Positions 4,901-6,544 of a stretch of DNA of 6,544 nucleotides are shown here, one piece after another; positions within the stretch are counted from its first letter, which is position 1, and the number at the start of each line of letters is the position of its first letter. The notes beneath the pieces are model-generated. The model was given only the letters and a program-made list of their open reading frames with translations. It made no database searches and had not been told where the DNA came from. Source of the stretch: Candidatus Bathyarchaeota archaeon (GTDB lineage Archaea; Thermoproteota; Bathyarchaeia; Bathyarchaeales; Bathyarchaeaceae); contig JAOZIC010000172.1 in NCBI GenBank assembly GCA_026014605.1, forward strand, positions 1 to 6,544, in the 5' to 3' direction. Made by a program: the position numbers and the translations under genes.

Positions 4901-5777
4901 TAACGCCGTTAGCAAGATTGTTGTAACTGAACTTAAAGCCGAAAAGCTGCGTCCGATTTTAGACGAGTTCCGGTTTAATCTTATTGAAAACGATGTTGCG
5001 GTGCCCGTTGCGTATTATATTACGGATGAATTGGAGAAACGCCTTGAGGGTGTTCAGGTTAACCGTTTGGGTGACCGTAAAGACCTTGTGAAGGATACTC
5101 TTCACGAAGTTTTGATTGAAATTTTGACTACTAAAGAAACTTTTGATTTGCTTGCCAGTATCGACCAGAAACGTAAACAGAATGAGCCTTACATTATTTT
5201 GTTTGTTGGCATCAACGGAACAGGTAAAACCACTACGATTGCCAAGGTTACCAAGTTTTTGATGAACAAGGGTTACTCTGTTGTTCTTTCCGGCAGCGAC
5301 ACCTACCGTGCAGGTTCTATCGAGCAACTGGAGGAGCATTCCAAAAAGTTGGGTGTTCGTATGATTAAGCACAAGTATGGTGCTGACCCTGCGGCTGTTG
5401 CGTATGACGCGATTAGTCATGCGGAGTCTCGCGGGATTAATGTTGTTTTGATTGATACTGCGGGTCGTATCCAGACCGATAAGAACCTTATGAGCGAACT
5501 TGCTAAGGTGAAGCGGGTTGTTGACCCTGATTTGACGGTTTTGGTTATCGACGCTTTGATTGGTAACGACGCTGTTTTGCAGGCTGAGGAGTTCCACAAA
5601 AGTGTGAGCGTTGACGCGAATATTCTAACAAAGGTTGACGCTGATGTTAAGGGTGGGGCTTCGCTGAGTGTTACCTATGTTACGGGTAAGCCGATTCTGT
5701 TTATTGGTGTGGGTCAGGACTACAAGGACCTAGAACCGTTTGAGGCTGAGCGGTTCACGCAGATGATGCTCAAGTAG
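4872..5777 (+). CDS. ftsY: Signal recognition particle receptor FtsY
   Basis: The SRP-family GTPase that receives ribosome-SRP complexes at the membrane by pairing with SRP54. The 301-residue protein has the four-helix N domain (about 1-100) and the GTPase G domain. Motifs seen are G1 GINGTGKTTT (113-122), G2 region DTYRAGSIEQL (143-153, usual form DTFRAA), G3 DTAGR (195-199), DALIGNDAV (227-234 region), G4 TKVD (253-256) followed by ADVKGG, and the closing GVGQDYKDLEPF (279-290). The acidic A domain of bacterial FtsY is absent, as in most archaea. The start is GTG at 4872, giving MFDRLRKGLS, with AGGAG at 4855-4859; the 12-nt spacing is long, and overlap with pfdA suggests coupling. Third codon positions are almost free of A (1 of 55 codons counted at 5400-5564). 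Confidence 0.96.
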   Translation: MFDRLRKGLSNAVSKIVVTELKAEKLRPILDEFRFNLIENDVAVPVAYYITDELEKRLEGVQVNRLGDRKDLVKDTLHEVLIEILTTKETFDLLASIDQKRKQNEPYIILFVGINGTGKTTTIAKVTKFLMNKGYSVVLSGSDTYRAGSIEQLEEHSKKLGVRMIKHKYGADPAAVAYDAISHAESRGINVVLIDTAGRIQTDKNLMSELAKVKRVVDPDLTVLVIDALIGNDAVLQAEEFHKSVSVDANILTKVDADVKGGASLSVTYVTGKPILFIGVGQDYKDLEPFEAERFTQMMLK

Positions 5778-5802
5778 GCATTGTTTTGTGGTTCCGCGAT
5801 AC

Positions 5803-5813
5803 TTTTTATTTTT
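5803..5813 (+). terminator. T-rich tract, possible terminator after ftsY
   Basis: TTTTTATTTTT begins 26 nt after the ftsY stop. Archaeal RNA polymerase terminates on oligo-T tracts without needing a hairpin, and this is the only such tract outside a gene in the second half of the window. It could instead be an AT-rich promoter element for the next gene. No convincing stem was seen before it. Confidence 0.35.
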
Positions 5814-5826
5814 CAGTTGCGATTAG

Positions 5827-5834
5827 TTTAAGTT
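5827..5834 (+). promoter_or_regulatory. TATA-like box upstream of the NAD synthetase gene
   Basis: TTTAAGTT lies 53 nt before the GTG at 5880. A start site about 25 nt downstream (near 5853-5858) would leave a leader of roughly 24 nt containing the SD site AGGGA (5869-5873). The identical octamer lies upstream of the DUF401 gene at 41-48, and the two contexts share an ATGTT element (61-65 and 5842-5846) a little downstream. Confidence 0.45.
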
Positions 5835-5879
5835 AGGTAACATGTTTTCAGAGTTCAGATAAAAGGGCAGGGAAAAACT

Positions 5880-6544
5880 GTGAAGGTTGCAATGGCGCAG
5901 ATTAATTCTACAGTTGGCGATTTACAGGGCAACGCAGCCAAGATTAAACAGTTCCTTTTGGATGCGAAGCGTTGTGGTGCGGATTTGGTTGTTTTTCCTG
6001 AGTTGGCACTTGTTGGTTATCCGCCTCAGGATTTGCTGCTTGAGAACGGTTTTGTTCAAAAGAACAGAAGGGTTCTTGACGAGTTGGTTGCGTCTAACAC
6101 GGTGGACGTTGTTGCTGTTGTTGGTTTTGTTGATTATTCTGGTAAAGACCTGTACAACGCGGCTGCGGTGTTCCGGAAAAACAAGTTAATTGGCGTGGTT
6201 TACAAGACTCTTTTGCCTACGTATGACGTGTTTGATGAAGACCGTTACTTCAAACCCTTTGATAGGGCTCAGATTGCGCCTGTTACGGTAACTGTTAACG
6301 GTAAAACCATCAAACTGGGTGTGGAAATCTGTGAAGACCTGTGGGACACAGACTACGACATCAAAGTCACGGATATTCTGGCAAGGAAGGGTGCGGATTT
6401 GGTTGTTAATATTTCTGCGTCTCCGTTTCTTGTTGGCAAGCATCTGGAACGAAACAAGCTTCTCAAAGAAAAATCCGCAAAGAATGGTGTGCCCATGTTT
6501 TACTGTAACCTTGTTGGGGGTCAGGATGAGCTGGTTTTTGATGG
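5880..6544 (+). CDS. nadE: Glutamine-dependent NAD(+) synthetase, N-terminal glutaminase domain (partial, runs off the window)
   Basis: The frame is open from GTG 5880 to the window edge: 221 full codons plus two bases, with the 3' part missing. It encodes a nitrilase-fold amidase domain, which releases ammonia from glutamine for the ATP-dependent amidation of nicotinate adenine dinucleotide to NAD+. The Glu-Lys-Cys triad is visible: E41 in VVFPELALVGYPPQDLL, K109 in VVYKTLLPTYDVFDEDRYF and C151 in GVEICEDLW. The YPPQDLL and YDVFDEDRYF stretches are characteristic of NAD synthetase glutaminase domains rather than of general nitrilases. GTG 5880 has AGGGA (5869-5873) 6 nt upstream; ATG 5892 would lose conserved MKVA. 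The synthetase domain lies beyond the window and cannot be confirmed. A separate promoter suggests independence from the ribosomal operon. Confidence 0.92.
   Translation, partial: MKVAMAQINSTVGDLQGNAAKIKQFLLDAKRCGADLVVFPELALVGYPPQDLLLENGFVQKNRRVLDELVASNTVDVVAVVGFVDYSGKDLYNAAAVFRKNKLIGVVYKTLLPTYDVFDEDRYFKPFDRAQIAPVTVTVNGKTIKLGVEICEDLWDTDYDIKVTDILARKGADLVVNISASPFLVGKHLERNKLLKEKSAKNGVPMFYCNLVGGQDELVFD

Noticed and set aside
4959..5597. A 212-codon open frame on the minus strand
   Set aside because: It lies wholly inside ftsY, whose GTPase motifs are intact. The scarcity of stops comes from the T/G-ending codons of ftsY; the translation is Asn-rich without a recognisable domain.
5778..5879. Possible small RNA gene or hairpin terminator between ftsY and nadE
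   Set aside because: No stable stem was found by eye; the content is explained by a T-rich tract, a TATA-like box and an SD site.
5887..6189. A 100-codon plus-strand frame rich in Leu, Arg and Trp
   Set aside because: It is the +1 shadow of the NAD synthetase frame, which carries the catalytic motifs and a good SD.
6186..6443. An 85-codon minus-strand frame
   Set aside because: It is antisense to the NAD synthetase glutaminase domain, with no independent support.

Overview
The window reads as archaeal chromosomal DNA. Its core is a eukaryote-like/archaeal set of information-processing genes, all on the + strand: RNase P protein 4, a YhbY/CRM RNA-binding protein, S19e, PDCD5-like protein, L39e, L31e, aIF6, L18Ae/LX, prefoldin alpha and FtsY. 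L39e, L31e, aIF6, LX and the alpha-type prefoldin do not occur as such in bacteria. The proteins outside L31e are not acidic, so this is not a haloarchaeon. Moderate-to-low GC, good Shine-Dalgarno (SD) sites and the protein details suggest a Thermoproteota/Bathyarchaeia-like lineage, but that placement is inference. No mobile element, CRISPR array, rRNA or tRNA gene was seen.

Layout. (1) 90-1301: a multi-spanning membrane protein of the DUF401 family with its own TATA-like promoter. (2) 1347-1933: rnp4 and yhbY, overlapping by 7 nt. (3) 1934-2031: an intergenic region with a TATA-like box, followed by a tight run of eight genes, 2032-5777: rps19e, pdcd5, rpl39e, rpl31e, tif6, rpl18a, pfdA, ftsY. 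Gaps are from about 1 to 25 nt or are overlaps, and several SD sites lie in or next to the preceding stop codon, which implies one operon with coupled translation. (4) 5778-5879: a T-rich possible terminator and a second TATA-like box. (5) 5880-6544: the 5' part of a glutamine-dependent NAD synthetase gene, cut by the window edge.

How the genes work together. The main run serves ribosome build-up and the nascent chain. S19e is a small-subunit protein. L39e and L31e lie around the polypeptide exit tunnel. LX is a large-subunit protein and aIF6 controls subunit joining. Prefoldin receives unfolded chains and FtsY docks SRP-ribosome complexes at the membrane. RNase P protein 4 and the CRM protein upstream act in tRNA and probably rRNA maturation.

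Most notable observations. rpl39e is complete and family-length but has no ATG, GTG or TTG in the right place: an ACG stands where the start should be, 10 nt after an AGGAG. The conserved N-terminus of prefoldin alpha extends upstream of its first ATG to a CTG 9 nt after another AGGAG. L31e carries an N-terminal extension of about 75 residues that is extremely acidic, plus an acidic insertion in its core. Synonymous codon choice changes sharply from gene to gene within the operon, A/C-ending in rpl18a and T/G-ending in ftsY.
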